Of a DNA stretch of 64,000 nucleotides, positions 32,775-40,654 are shown piece by piece. The notes beneath the pieces are model-generated. The model did not search any database. It was not told the origin of the DNA and worked only from the letters and a program-made list of their open reading frames with translations. Location: contig NZ_CP147915.1 of NCBI RefSeq assembly GCF_039645585.1, positions 62,001 through 126,000 of the forward strand. The letters run 5' to 3'. Source of the DNA: Sulfurimonas sp. HSL-1656 (lineage in GTDB: Bacteria > Campylobacterota > Campylobacteria > Campylobacterales > Sulfurimonadaceae). The translations under genes and the position numbers were made by a program. The stretch's first letter is position 1. Each line of letters starts with the position of its first letter.

Positions 32775-33414
32775 GGCGTTTCATGGTCGATTTGAGGGCG
32801 GAGAGTCGGGACTGGATACGGCTTTTCCGGTCCAGCTCCGCCAGCTCATCCAGCGCCGCTTCGTCGTCGCTGCGCTGCGGTGTGACCGGTGCGCCCCCGC
32901 CCATGATCCTGTTGTAGGCGTTTTCGGCGCGGTCAACGGCTGCCTTCGCCGTGCCGCTGCCGTGCACCTCCTTGGCGGCAGCCTCTTTCTGGGCGAATGC
33001 CTCCTCGATCTCCCGCTTGCGTGCCAGCATGGCATCGACATACCCCTGGTACTTTTTGATGTCCGCTTCGCTCAGGCTTCTGGCCTCTTCGAGGACGCCG
33101 CGCTGTACCTCGATATCCATCTGTCTGGCGATCCCCGCTTCGGCGAGGTCGTCACGCTCTTCACGCACCGCCGTTTCGATCTGCTGGAGCAGTTCGGCAT
33201 GGTCGGTCTTTGCTTCGGCGATGCGCTTGGTGATGGCATGCAGTTCGACTTTTTCCTTACCCAGTTCGGTCCGGACTTCGGTGACGGCATTGTCGATCTC
33301 CCGGATCGCCTGCTGCTGCATCGCTTTGGGATTGGCGTTTTCCGCCATATCCACCAGGGCATGCATGTTGCCGGCTATGATCCGCGAGACCCGCTGTGTG
33401 ATTGTGTCTTTCAT
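32767..33414 (-). CDS. PspA/IM30-family membrane-stress protein
   Basis: This 215-residue, nearly all-helical protein of the PspA/Vipp1/IM30 superfamily starts MKDTITQRVSRIIAGNMHAL with the helical LVDMAENANPKAMQQQAIRE segment typical of the family. Long coiled coils follow. Such proteins assemble on stressed inner membranes. ATG 33414 has AAGGAG 9 nt upstream; an earlier ATG would add 11 unrelated residues. First gene of the envelope operon, divergent from the DUF6471-type gene. Confidence 0.88.
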   Translation of the reverse strand: MKDTITQRVSRIIAGNMHALVDMAENANPKAMQQQAIREIDNAVTEVRTELGKEKVELHAITKRIAEAKTDHAELLQQIETAVREERDDLAEAGIARQMDIEVQRGVLEEARSLSEADIKKYQGYVDAMLARKREIEEAFAQKEAAAKEVHGSGTAKAAVDRAENAYNRIMGGGAPVTPQRSDDEAALDELAELDRKSRIQSRLSALKSTMKRHD

Positions 33415-33558
33415 GATTTCCCACTCCTTGTCGTGTGATACGGACAATAGTAGTGAAAAAGAGTTTTTTTGTCAATAGTATTTATGTACATATTTGACCA
33501 TTTATGATTAATTAAGAGTAAATATGAAAATATTAGATTATGAAACCAAGGAGCCGAG

Positions 33559-33822
33559 ATGATGTCAGAGAGTGAATGGGAAGCGGCTGTTTCCCGCCAT
33601 ATCAAGGCGGTGATGGTGAAAAAAGGGCTGGATGTTCCGAAGCTGACGGAACTGTTTCTGGCCAAAGGGTATGACTATACGCGTCCTGCCCTGCGCGGAA
33701 AGCTTGACCGGGGAAAGTTCTCCCTGGTGTTCTACCTGCAGTTCATGCATGTGGTCGGATTGTCGACTATGGAGCTGGTCAGTCCCGGGGATGCCGAGGA
33801 GATGGATATCCGTGTGAAGTGA
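33559..33822 (+). CDS. small DUF6471-type helical (HTH-like) protein
   Basis: This 87-residue protein contains SEWEAAVSRHIKAVMVKKGL, followed by VPKLTELF and TRPALRGKLDRGKFSLVFYL. The pattern resembles a Cro/XRE-like five-helix fold and matches my recollection of DUF6471. AAGGAG precedes the ATG (33559, or 33562). It diverges from the PspA operon across 144 bp of AT-rich DNA and could regulate that operon; this is inference. No partner gene follows on its strand. Confidence 0.7.
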   Translation: MMSESEWEAAVSRHIKAVMVKKGLDVPKLTELFLAKGYDYTRPALRGKLDRGKFSLVFYLQFMHVVGLSTMELVSPGDAEEMDIRVK

Positions 33823-33838
33823 GGGGTGCCCGCCCGCG

Positions 33839-34237
33839 TTAGGCGAGCTGGGCGGAGACGCTGCGCAGGACGGCTTCGGCCTTGGCGGGGTCGCCGTTGT
33901 ACTTGCGGATATGCACGCCGTATTCGGCCATGGCCGCCGCCGTGTTCTTGCAGGCGCGGCCGACGACGATGAAGTCGCAGTCTTCGAGCGCTTCCCCCAT
34001 CACGAGGTGCGCCTTGGCGTGCGCCTCGTCGTTGTCGTCGTGGGAGCACTGGTGGTGCTCGTCCTCATGATCGTGATCATGGTCGAGGTCGGTGCGGGGG
34101 TTGGCCCGCAGCCCTTCGAGTTCGAAGGCGCGGAACATGCCGGCACCCTTCACGGTGTAGACGGCGAAAAAGGGCGTATGTCCGGCATTGCCGAAGAACT
34201 GGAGGGTCTCGTCTTTGACGGGGACGGCGACTTTCAT
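33839..34237 (-). CDS. NifX/NifB-associated-domain protein with His-rich insert
   Basis: This 132-residue protein of the dinitrogenase iron-molybdenum cofactor family begins MKVAVPVKDETLQFFGNAGH and ends with the helical GRACKNTAAAMAEYGVHIR part of the fold. Residues 50-73 form an insert of His, Asp and Glu (DLDHDHDHEDEHHQCSHDDN), a likely metal buffer or sensor site. No nif genes are visible, so a nitrogenase role is not implied; free-standing members bind Fe-S or Mo clusters or have unknown roles. ATG 34237 has AAGGAG 7 nt upstream. It diverges from the RND pump. Confidence 0.82.
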   Translation of the reverse strand: MKVAVPVKDETLQFFGNAGHTPFFAVYTVKGAGMFRAFELEGLRANPRTDLDHDHDHEDEHHQCSHDDNDEAHAKAHLVMGEALEDCDFIVVGRACKNTAAAMAEYGVHIRKYNGDPAKAEAVLRSVSAQLA

Positions 34238-34290
34238 AAGGAACTCCTTACACTGTAAAGTTAATTTTCGAAGATTATATCCCAAAATGC

Positions 34291-34320
34291 TTGACCAGCG
34301 GCAAACGGCGGCGATATAAT
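34291..34320 (+). promoter_or_regulatory. sigma-70 promoter TTGACC-N18-TATAAT, leaderless RND transcript
   Basis: TTGACC (34291-34296) and TATAAT (34315-34320) are 18 bp apart. The RND ATG begins 5 nt after the -10, so the transcript should start at or inside the start codon. No Shine-Dalgarno is present. Confidence 0.6.
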
Positions 34321-34325
34321 CGCGT

Positions 34326-37300
34326 ATGCTGAAAATTATCGAGTATTTTATCCGTAACAAGCGGCTCAACTACGTGCTGCTGCTTTTCGTACTGGTGATG
34401 GGGGTAAACGCCTACATCTCCATTCCCAAAGAGCTTTTCCCTCTGGTAACGCTGGACCAGATCACGATCAGCGGGGGATACGCCGGGAGCAGTGCGGATA
34501 ATCTCGACAAGATGGCCGTGCGCGATATCGAGGATGCATTGGGAAGCATCGACGGCATCGACAAGATCGAAACCGTCATCAAACCCGGCAGTTTCGCGAT
34601 CGTCCTGACGCTGCAGGAGGGGGCGGACCAGAACGACGCGCTCAACAAGGCCAAGGATGCCATCGCCAAGAGCCGGCAGTACCTCCCCCCGGATATGGTC
34701 GAACCGGTGGCGACGCTGGCAGTGCATAACCGCCCCCTCGTCTCCCTCTCGCTCTCCAGCGATACGCTGAGCCACGGTGAGCTCGTCGAGGCGGCCAAGG
34801 AGATCAAGACGCGCTTCGCCCGCTACCCCAACATCAGCGAAGTGGTGATGTACGGGGATTCGGACGAGGAGGTCTCCGTCCGCCTCGACTCGCAGGCCAT
34901 CGAAGCCCTGGGCCTCAGCCGCAGCGCCGTGACCTCGGCGATCGCCAATCTCTCCTACATCTACCCCATCGGCGATATCGAGCAGAAGGGGGATTTCGTC
35001 TTTCTCTCCACCGTCCACGGCAAGCCCGATGCCGCGTCGTGGGAAGCGACGATGCTCGGCGTCGGGGGCAAGTACGTCCGCCTGGGCGACATCGCCCGTG
35101 TCGTGATCGAACATCCGCAGGATACGACGATCTCAACGTTTAACGGGCGCCCGAACATTACGCTCAATATTTCCAAAGGGGACAGCGGCAACGCGATCGC
35201 GCTCTCCCGGGAGCTCGTGCGCTTTGCCGAATCGCTCCGGGGCGACTACCCCGGCATCTATTTCGATTTCTACCACGACACCTCCAAGCCGGTGCAGAGC
35301 CGCCTGGAGACGGTGCTCTCAAACCTCATGTTCGGGCTGATCCTCGTTTTCCTCTCCATGGCGCTGCTGATCAATGTCCGTATCGCGTCCATCGTGGCCA
35401 TGGGGATACCTTTCTCCTTCGCCATCGGCATCGCCTTCATCTATGTGCTGGGCTACTCCATCAACATCGTCTCCCTGCTGGGGGCGCTCATCGTCATCGG
35501 GATCGTCGTCGACGACGCCATCGTCGTCGCGGAGAACATCCAGCGCCACCTCAACGAGGGGATGGAACGGCACGCCGCGGTGATGGCGGGGCTGCGGGAG
35601 ATGATCCTGCCGGTGACCCTGGCGACGGTGACGACCGTGGTCGCCTTTTTGCCGCTCTTCATGCTCAGCGGGGAGATCTCCAAGTTCATCATCCTCATCC
35701 CCATCATGGTCATTATGATCCTGATGGGCTCGCTGATCGAGAGTTTCCTCTTCTTGCCGCTGCATGCGGAAGAGGTGCTCCGGAAGCAGAAGAACATGGT
35801 CGACTGGACGCGTATCCAGAACGGCTATGAAACCCTCCTGCACGGGCTGATCCGTTATAAAAAGAGCGTGCTTGCCCTCTTCCTGATCACGGTGCCGCTG
35901 CTGACCTTTTTCACAGTCAAGAGCATGCAGTTCCAGTTTTTCCCGGAACATGACGGCTCGTTCCTCTATGTCACCGGAAAGCTTGACATCAATACTCCGA
36001 TCGAGGAAACGGCCGAAGTCGCCCGGGCGATCGAGCGGCGCATTATCCAGGCCGGGGAACAGTACGCCCTCAAATCGGTCTCGACGGTAACGGGGTCGCG
36101 GGTATCCATGGCCGGGGACGCGGAGTCGGGAGAGCATGTTTTCCTGGTAACGATGGAGCTCTTTGACATGGTGCCGGACAACGTCTTCGACCGCTACCTT
36201 GCACCGCTGCTGAACTTCTCGTTCAACTACGACGATCCCGAAAAACAGCGGACAAAGCACACTTTTGAACTTGTCGACGATCTCGAGGCGCTGGTTGCGC
36301 CGCTGCGGCAGCAGTACGCGTTCGAGGAGCTGGGCGTCCGGGAACAGCGGGCCGGGGTCGTGCGCATCGACGTCCAGGTCAACTTTTCCGGGGCCGACGA
36401 AACGAAAACAATCGCGGCGATGCAGCAGGTGCAGGCGGCGCTGGAACAGGTCAAGGGGGTCGTCTCCGTCAGCAACAACCTTGAGCCGGGAATGCGGGAG
36501 ATCCGGCTGCGCGTCAACGATTACGGTGAGCGGCTGGGCCTGAGCGAAGCGGAGGTCGCCCGGACCCTTGCCGCCTATTTCCTCGATAACCGCAGGGCGA
36601 TGACCTTCAATGACAACGGGGTCATGGAGATCAAGACCCGGGCCCTGGAAAAGGACCGCTTGAGCACGCTGGAACGGTTCCAGTACCCTCTCTCCGACGG
36701 CACCTACGTCAACCTCGGCGATATCGTCGCCTTTGAGAGCCGCCGCGACTTCAACCAGATCGAAAAGCGCGACGGTACGGTGGTGAAAACCGTGTTCGCG
36801 AAGGTGAATAAGCGTATGACGACCCCGTCGCAGGTCCTGAAGCAGATCGCCCCGGTGCTCGGCGCGGTGCGCCAGACGGGGGTGAAAGCGGAGCTCTTCG
36901 GGGAGCAGGAGCGCAACGAGCAGCTGGCCGCGGATATGAAGCGTGCCGTGGGTGCGGCCCTCTTTTTGATGCTGATCACGCTGCTGTTCATCTTCCCGAA
37001 GATCAAGTACGCACTGATCGTCATGTCCGTCATCCCCCTCTCCATCCTCGGGGCGCTGGTGGGCCACAAACTGATGGGGATGAACCTTACCATGCCGGGG
37101 GTCATCGGCCTGTTGGGACTTGCCGGCGTCGTCATCAACGACGGGATCATTATGCTCGACTTCCTGCACGGGACCCATGACGCCCGCACGTTCTACGAAC
37201 GCGCGAAGATGCGTCTGCGGCCGATTCTCATTACCTCCATTACGACGTTCCTCGGCCTCTTTACGCTGATCTTCTATGCGACGGGACAGGCCGTGATCCT

Positions 37301-37430
37301 GCAGCCGATCGCCGTCTCCATCGGCTTCGGCCTGTTGTGGGGGACGGTGCTGAACCTGCTCTATGTCCCGGCGCTCTATGCCGTCGTCAACGGGATCAGC
37401 CCCACGCCGAAAACAGCGCATAAGGCATAG
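34326..37430 (+). CDS. RND-family efflux transporter (HAE type)
   Basis: This 1034-residue inner-membrane proton-driven pump has the RND layout: an N-terminal helix, a large periplasmic loop, a block of helices, a second loop and a second block. The helix-4 proton-relay motif GIVVDDAIVVAEN has both Asp. The second half carries GVVINDGIIMLDFLHG and the conserved MRLRPILITSITT. Full family length. The periplasmic adaptor follows 30 nt later, so adaptor and pump are in reversed order relative to acrAB. No outer-membrane TolC-type gene is adjacent. Substrate unknown; HAE-type pumps carry organic compounds. Confidence 0.92.
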   Translation: MLKIIEYFIRNKRLNYVLLLFVLVMGVNAYISIPKELFPLVTLDQITISGGYAGSSADNLDKMAVRDIEDALGSIDGIDKIETVIKPGSFAIVLTLQEGADQNDALNKAKDAIAKSRQYLPPDMVEPVATLAVHNRPLVSLSLSSDTLSHGELVEAAKEIKTRFARYPNISEVVMYGDSDEEVSVRLDSQAIEALGLSRSAVTSAIANLSYIYPIGDIEQKGDFVFLSTVHGKPDAASWEATMLGVGGKYVRLGDIARVVIEHPQDTTISTFNGRPNITLNISKGDSGNAIALSRELVRFAESLRGDYPGIYFDFYHDTSKPVQSRLETVLSNLMFGLILVFLSMALLINVRIASIVAMGIPFSFAIGIAFIYVLGYSINIVSLLGALIVIGIVVDDAIVVAENIQRHLNEGMERHAAVMAGLREMILPVTLATVTTVVAFLPLFMLSGEISKFIILIPIMVIMILMGSLIESFLFLPLHAEEVLRKQKNMVDWTRIQNGYETLLHGLIRYKKSVLALFLITVPLLTFFTVKSMQFQFFPEHDGSFLYVTGKLDINTPIEETAEVARAIERRIIQAGEQYALKSVSTVTGSRVSMAGDAESGEHVFLVTMELFDMVPDNVFDRYLAPLLNFSFNYDDPEKQRTKHTFELVDDLEALVAPLRQQYAFEELGVREQRAGVVRIDVQVNFSGADETKTIAAMQQVQAALEQVKGVVSVSNNLEPGMREIRLRVNDYGERLGLSEAEVARTLAAYFLDNRRAMTFNDNGVMEIKTRALEKDRLSTLERFQYPLSDGTYVNLGDIVAFESRRDFNQIEKRDGTVVKTVFAKVNKRMTTPSQVLKQIAPVLGAVRQTGVKAELFGEQERNEQLAADMKRAVGAALFLMLITLLFIFPKIKYALIVMSVIPLSILGALVGHKLMGMNLTMPGVIGLLGLAGVVINDGIIMLDFLHGTHDARTFYERAKMRLRPILITSITTFLGLFTLIFYATGQAVILQPIAVSIGFGLLWGTVLNLLYVPALYAVVNGISPTPKTAHKA

Positions 37431-37460
37431 AGACGTGCTACTATTTGACAGGAGAAAACG

Positions 37461-38168
37461 ATGAAATATTTTTTGATGATACTGATGGCCGCCCTGCCGC
37501 TCGCGGCGGGAAACTACAAGGCGAAGGTGGAGCCCTATGACGCGCACACGGTGAGCGCCGAGGTTTCGGGACGCATTGTCAAGCTCGACCAGCGCGACGA
37601 GCTCAAGACCCTCGACAAGGTCGTGATCGAGATCGACCATGCCCTCGATGACGTGCAGCTCGCCAACGACCGCCGGAAACTGCAGCTGCTGCAGGAGCAG
37701 ATCGCCGTCAAGCAATCACAGTACGACAGCATCAAGGACCTGGCAAGCCAGAACCGCTTTACGAAAGACCAGTACAAGACGGAGCTGCTGTCACTGAAGA
37801 TGCAGGCCGAAGACCTCAAAAGCCTCATCGCACAGCTGGAGGACATGATCGCGAAGAAGCGGATCGCGCTGCACAGAGCGTACCTCAAGACCCTTTACGT
37901 ACGGCAGGGCGAATATGTTGCCCCGGGGACGAAGCTGATGAAGGTCGAAGACCACGGCGGCGGCCGGCTGGTGCTCTATGTCGACGCGGCGGACCGGGCC
38001 GTATTGGAAAAAGCAAAGATCACCGTCGAGGGGAGCAGCGGCTGGAAGGTTGAAAAGGCGGCAACGAGCACGGACGAGACCTATGTCTCTTATTACCGTG
38101 TCGATCTCGTCAAGCGCGACAGTGTACCGCTCGGGCGCGTCATGACGGTGACGATCACGCCTCAGTAA
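37461..38168 (+). CDS. periplasmic adaptor (membrane fusion protein) of RND pump, short form
   Basis: This 235-residue exported adaptor has a signal peptide ending PLAAG, a split lipoyl domain (VEPYDAHTVSAEVSGRIVKL ... LYVRQGEYVAPGTKLMKVED), a helical hairpin between the halves (about residues 65-130), and a small beta-barrel. It is shorter than AcrA (about 370-400 residues) and lacks most of the membrane-proximal domain. AGGAG precedes the ATG. It converges on the GGDEF/EAL gene with a 14-nt overlap of the coding ends. Confidence 0.85.
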   Translation: MKYFLMILMAALPLAAGNYKAKVEPYDAHTVSAEVSGRIVKLDQRDELKTLDKVVIEIDHALDDVQLANDRRKLQLLQEQIAVKQSQYDSIKDLASQNRFTKDQYKTELLSLKMQAEDLKSLIAQLEDMIAKKRIALHRAYLKTLYVRQGEYVAPGTKLMKVEDHGGGRLVLYVDAADRAVLEKAKITVEGSSGWKVEKAATSTDETYVSYYRVDLVKRDSVPLGRVMTVTITPQ

Positions 38169-40125
38169 TTCCCGCCTCCGGGCCGGAGGAGGCTTCGAGC
38201 AGATCCGGCTGCGGCGCACCCAGGTAGTACCCCTGGGAGAATTGGATCCCCAGGCGCTGCACCGTCTCCAGCACTTTCTGGTTGTGGACGTATTCGGCGA
38301 TACAGGCGAGCTGCCGTTTCTGGGCGATGTTGACGATCGCCTCGACGATGAGGAGGCTGTTTTCATCGGTATCGAGGTTGCGGATCAGGCTGCCGTCGAT
38401 CTTGATGTAGTCGATATCGAGGTGCAACAGGTGCTCGAAATTGGAGTAGCCGCTGCCGAAATCATCGATGGCGAAACGGCAGCCGAGCTGTTTCATCGTC
38501 TTGATGAACCCGGAGACCTCCTGGTAGTTCTCGATGCCCTCGGATTCGAGGATCTCGAAGGTGATCCGCCGGCCGACGCCGTGTGCCACGATCTGTTCTT
38601 CGATGAACTGGACCGTTTTTTCGTCCAGAATGTCGTCGACGGAGAGGTTGATGGAGAAGGCATCGTCCCGGGCGGCGAAATGGCGGCAGCACGATTCGAT
38701 CATGATCTGGGTCAGCCGGAGATAGAGGCGCGCCTTCTTGGCAACAGGAAGGAAGTGGTTGGGCTGCAGGACGTTGCCGTTTGGCTCCACCAGCCGGATC
38801 AGGCATTCATAGCTTTTGAGCTCCCGGGTTTCGCTGTCGAAGACCGGCTGGTAGTAGGAGACGATCCGTTTCTCGTCGATGGCCGATTTGAGCCGCCGGA
38901 GCCAGCGCATGTTCTGTTCATACTGGTGTTCGAGGTTGAGACTTTCGTCGTAGATCACATAGGGCTTATGCTGACTGCGGGCCGCTTTGAGGGCGATGTC
39001 GGCCTTCTCCATCCCCTTGTCCATGCTCAGGCTGGCCCCGGCAGTGATCCGGATGCTGTGTTCGGCCTCCTCGTAGATGATCACCATGGATTCGACTTCG
39101 GTAATGACGGTGGCGATCAGTGTCTCGATGTCGTGCCGCTGCATCGTTTCGTTCTGCAGCAGGGCGTATTCGTCTGCGGAAAGTTTGTAGAGCTGCATCC
39201 CCGGCAGAAGCTCTGCCAGCAGGCCCGAGAGCTTGATCAGGACGTGGTCCCCGACGATGTGGCCGTAAAAATCGTTGATCTGCTTGAAGTCGTCGATGTT
39301 GATGAGCAGGAGGGTACCCGGTTTGGAGCCGTCGATATCGGTGACAAGCTTGGCGCGGTTTGGCAGGCCCGTGAGGCTGTCGGTATAGAGCTGGCGGCGC
39401 AGCTGGGCGGTTTTTTTGTTGACCTCCTCTTCGAGGTGGTGCGCCGTGTCTTCTTGCTGCCTGGCGTACGCGGTGATCCGTTTGTTCATCGCCCGGAGCG
39501 CTTCGGAAATGTGCCGGATCTCGTCGTACTTTTCGGAAGCGGGGATAGATAGCGGTTCGCCGGGTTTGAAGCGGTTCGCGGCGGCGGCAATAGCCCTTAG
39601 CGGCATGAAACTGCGGTGCAGGAAAAGTGCGAAGAGGATGCTGAGGAAGGCCAGGCCGCCCACCACCGAGATGATGATGATGTTATAGCGGTGGGCCATC
39701 TGGTTGAAATGGGCGCTCGAATAGACGAGGTTCAGCATGGCGAAGGGTTCGCCGCTGACGGGGTGCAGCAGCGGTTTGCGGACGCTGAAACACTCTTCGG
39801 CGGTGCGGCAGTTTTGATCGTCGTTGCGTACATCGGCCAGGACGGTTTCACCCCGGTTCAGTTTGAGCGCGAGAATATTGGGGTTGGAGGCCAGCTGCCG
39901 GACGAGCTCGTTGATGCTGCCGTCGAGGCTGAGGTAAAGGTTGACGGAGAGCAGCGGCGCAACCGTGTCGGCGATCAGCTCGGCCTTCTCTTTTTCGACC
40001 GTGTAGAGGGCGTTATGGCTCGCCTGCCTGAAAAAGAGGTAGACGAAGATGAAGATGACCACAAAGGCCAGTACGACGGAGACGACGACTCTATTTTGGA
40101 GCGAGGCCGGTTTCTTCTGTTCCAT
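38155..40125 (-). CDS. membrane GGDEF-EAL c-di-GMP protein with degenerate GGDEF site
   Basis: This 656-residue protein has two membrane helices (about residues 12-29 and 150-170) flanking a periplasmic sensor, then HAMP-like, GGDEF and EAL domains. The GGDEF signature is replaced by SADEY, so cyclase activity is unlikely; the domain may bind GTP as a regulator. The EAL part keeps ECL for EAL, INLSVDD, EILESE and AIDDFGSGYSNFEHL, so phosphodiesterase activity is possible. IAEYVHN replaces the usual AEGVE. It is the last gene of an operon and overlaps the YfiR-like gene by 35 nt. The YfiR-like protein may inhibit it in the periplasm. Confidence 0.85.
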   Translation of the reverse strand: MEQKKPASLQNRVVVSVVLAFVVIFIFVYLFFRQASHNALYTVEKEKAELIADTVAPLLSVNLYLSLDGSINELVRQLASNPNILALKLNRGETVLADVRNDDQNCRTAEECFSVRKPLLHPVSGEPFAMLNLVYSSAHFNQMAHRYNIIIISVVGGLAFLSILFALFLHRSFMPLRAIAAAANRFKPGEPLSIPASEKYDEIRHISEALRAMNKRITAYARQQEDTAHHLEEEVNKKTAQLRRQLYTDSLTGLPNRAKLVTDIDGSKPGTLLLINIDDFKQINDFYGHIVGDHVLIKLSGLLAELLPGMQLYKLSADEYALLQNETMQRHDIETLIATVITEVESMVIIYEEAEHSIRITAGASLSMDKGMEKADIALKAARSQHKPYVIYDESLNLEHQYEQNMRWLRRLKSAIDEKRIVSYYQPVFDSETRELKSYECLIRLVEPNGNVLQPNHFLPVAKKARLYLRLTQIMIESCCRHFAARDDAFSINLSVDDILDEKTVQFIEEQIVAHGVGRRITFEILESEGIENYQEVSGFIKTMKQLGCRFAIDDFGSGYSNFEHLLHLDIDYIKIDGSLIRNLDTDENSLLIVEAIVNIAQKRQLACIAEYVHNQKVLETVQRLGIQFSQGYYLGAPQPDLLEASSGPEAGITEA

Positions 40126-40654
40126 CGACGAACCTTACAATTTGATAGAGTGACTCCGAGAACTCAATGCCGTATCCCGACAGCGCCTCACGGTTGAGGT
40201 AAACCCGTGTGGTACGCTCGATACCCAGTGCGAAAAGCAACCCGTGTTTCAGCGATGCCGTATTGTAGGCAAAGGTGACGATCCCGTGTGCCTTTGCGAA
40301 GGCGGCCGCTTGGTGCATCTGGGTATCGGAGTGCAGCATCAGCAGGGCGCTCGTCTTGGTCCCCGGGCCTAATTCCCGGTATTGTAGCATAGTCGCTTCA
40401 AAGGGGTACCCCTCGATCGTGCCGCGGTAGAGACGCTGCAGTCGGGTGACGAGCTGCGACGCCACGTCGCGGTCTTCCGCCTCGTAGACGACGCCAAAGC
40501 GGATGCGGCCGTCGATGAGCAGGCTTTCGGGATGCTTTTTCAGCAGCAGGAGCTTGGGGAAGATCATGGTTTCTGCGTTGAGCTGCAGGGTGTTGTAATG
40601 CAGTGCGAACCCGGAGGTGCAGAGCAGAAGCAGCAGCGTCAGCAAACGCATCAA
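40091..40654 (-). CDS. YfiR/DUF4154-like periplasmic protein
   Basis: This 187-residue exported protein has a short signal peptide (MMRLLTLLLLLCTSGFA). The body resembles YfiR/DUF4154 proteins: an N-terminal region containing FPKLLLLKK, a central GVVYEAEDRDVASQLVTRL, and a C-terminal RTTRVYLNREALSGYGIEFS resembling the conserved end of that family. YfiR of Pseudomonas represses the membrane diguanylate cyclase YfiN from the periplasm. Here it lies between a TonB-dependent receptor (4-nt overlap) and a membrane GGDEF/EAL protein (35-nt overlap), which fits a signal relay. Family assignment is moderate. Confidence 0.6.
   Translation of the reverse strand: MMRLLTLLLLLCTSGFALHYNTLQLNAETMIFPKLLLLKKHPESLLIDGRIRFGVVYEAEDRDVASQLVTRLQRLYRGTIEGYPFEATMLQYRELGPGTKTSALLMLHSDTQMHQAAAFAKAHGIVTFAYNTASLKHGLLFALGIERTTRVYLNREALSGYGIEFSESLYQIVRFVDGTEETGLAPK

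Noticed and set aside
33839-34237. NifX-like gene as evidence of nitrogen fixation
   Set aside because: Free-standing members of this family are common without nitrogenase, and no nif gene is in the window.
35319-37715. 798-codon minus-strand open frame across the RND gene
   Set aside because: It is antisense to a textbook RND transporter and its His/Asp/Arg-rich translation has no recognisable fold.
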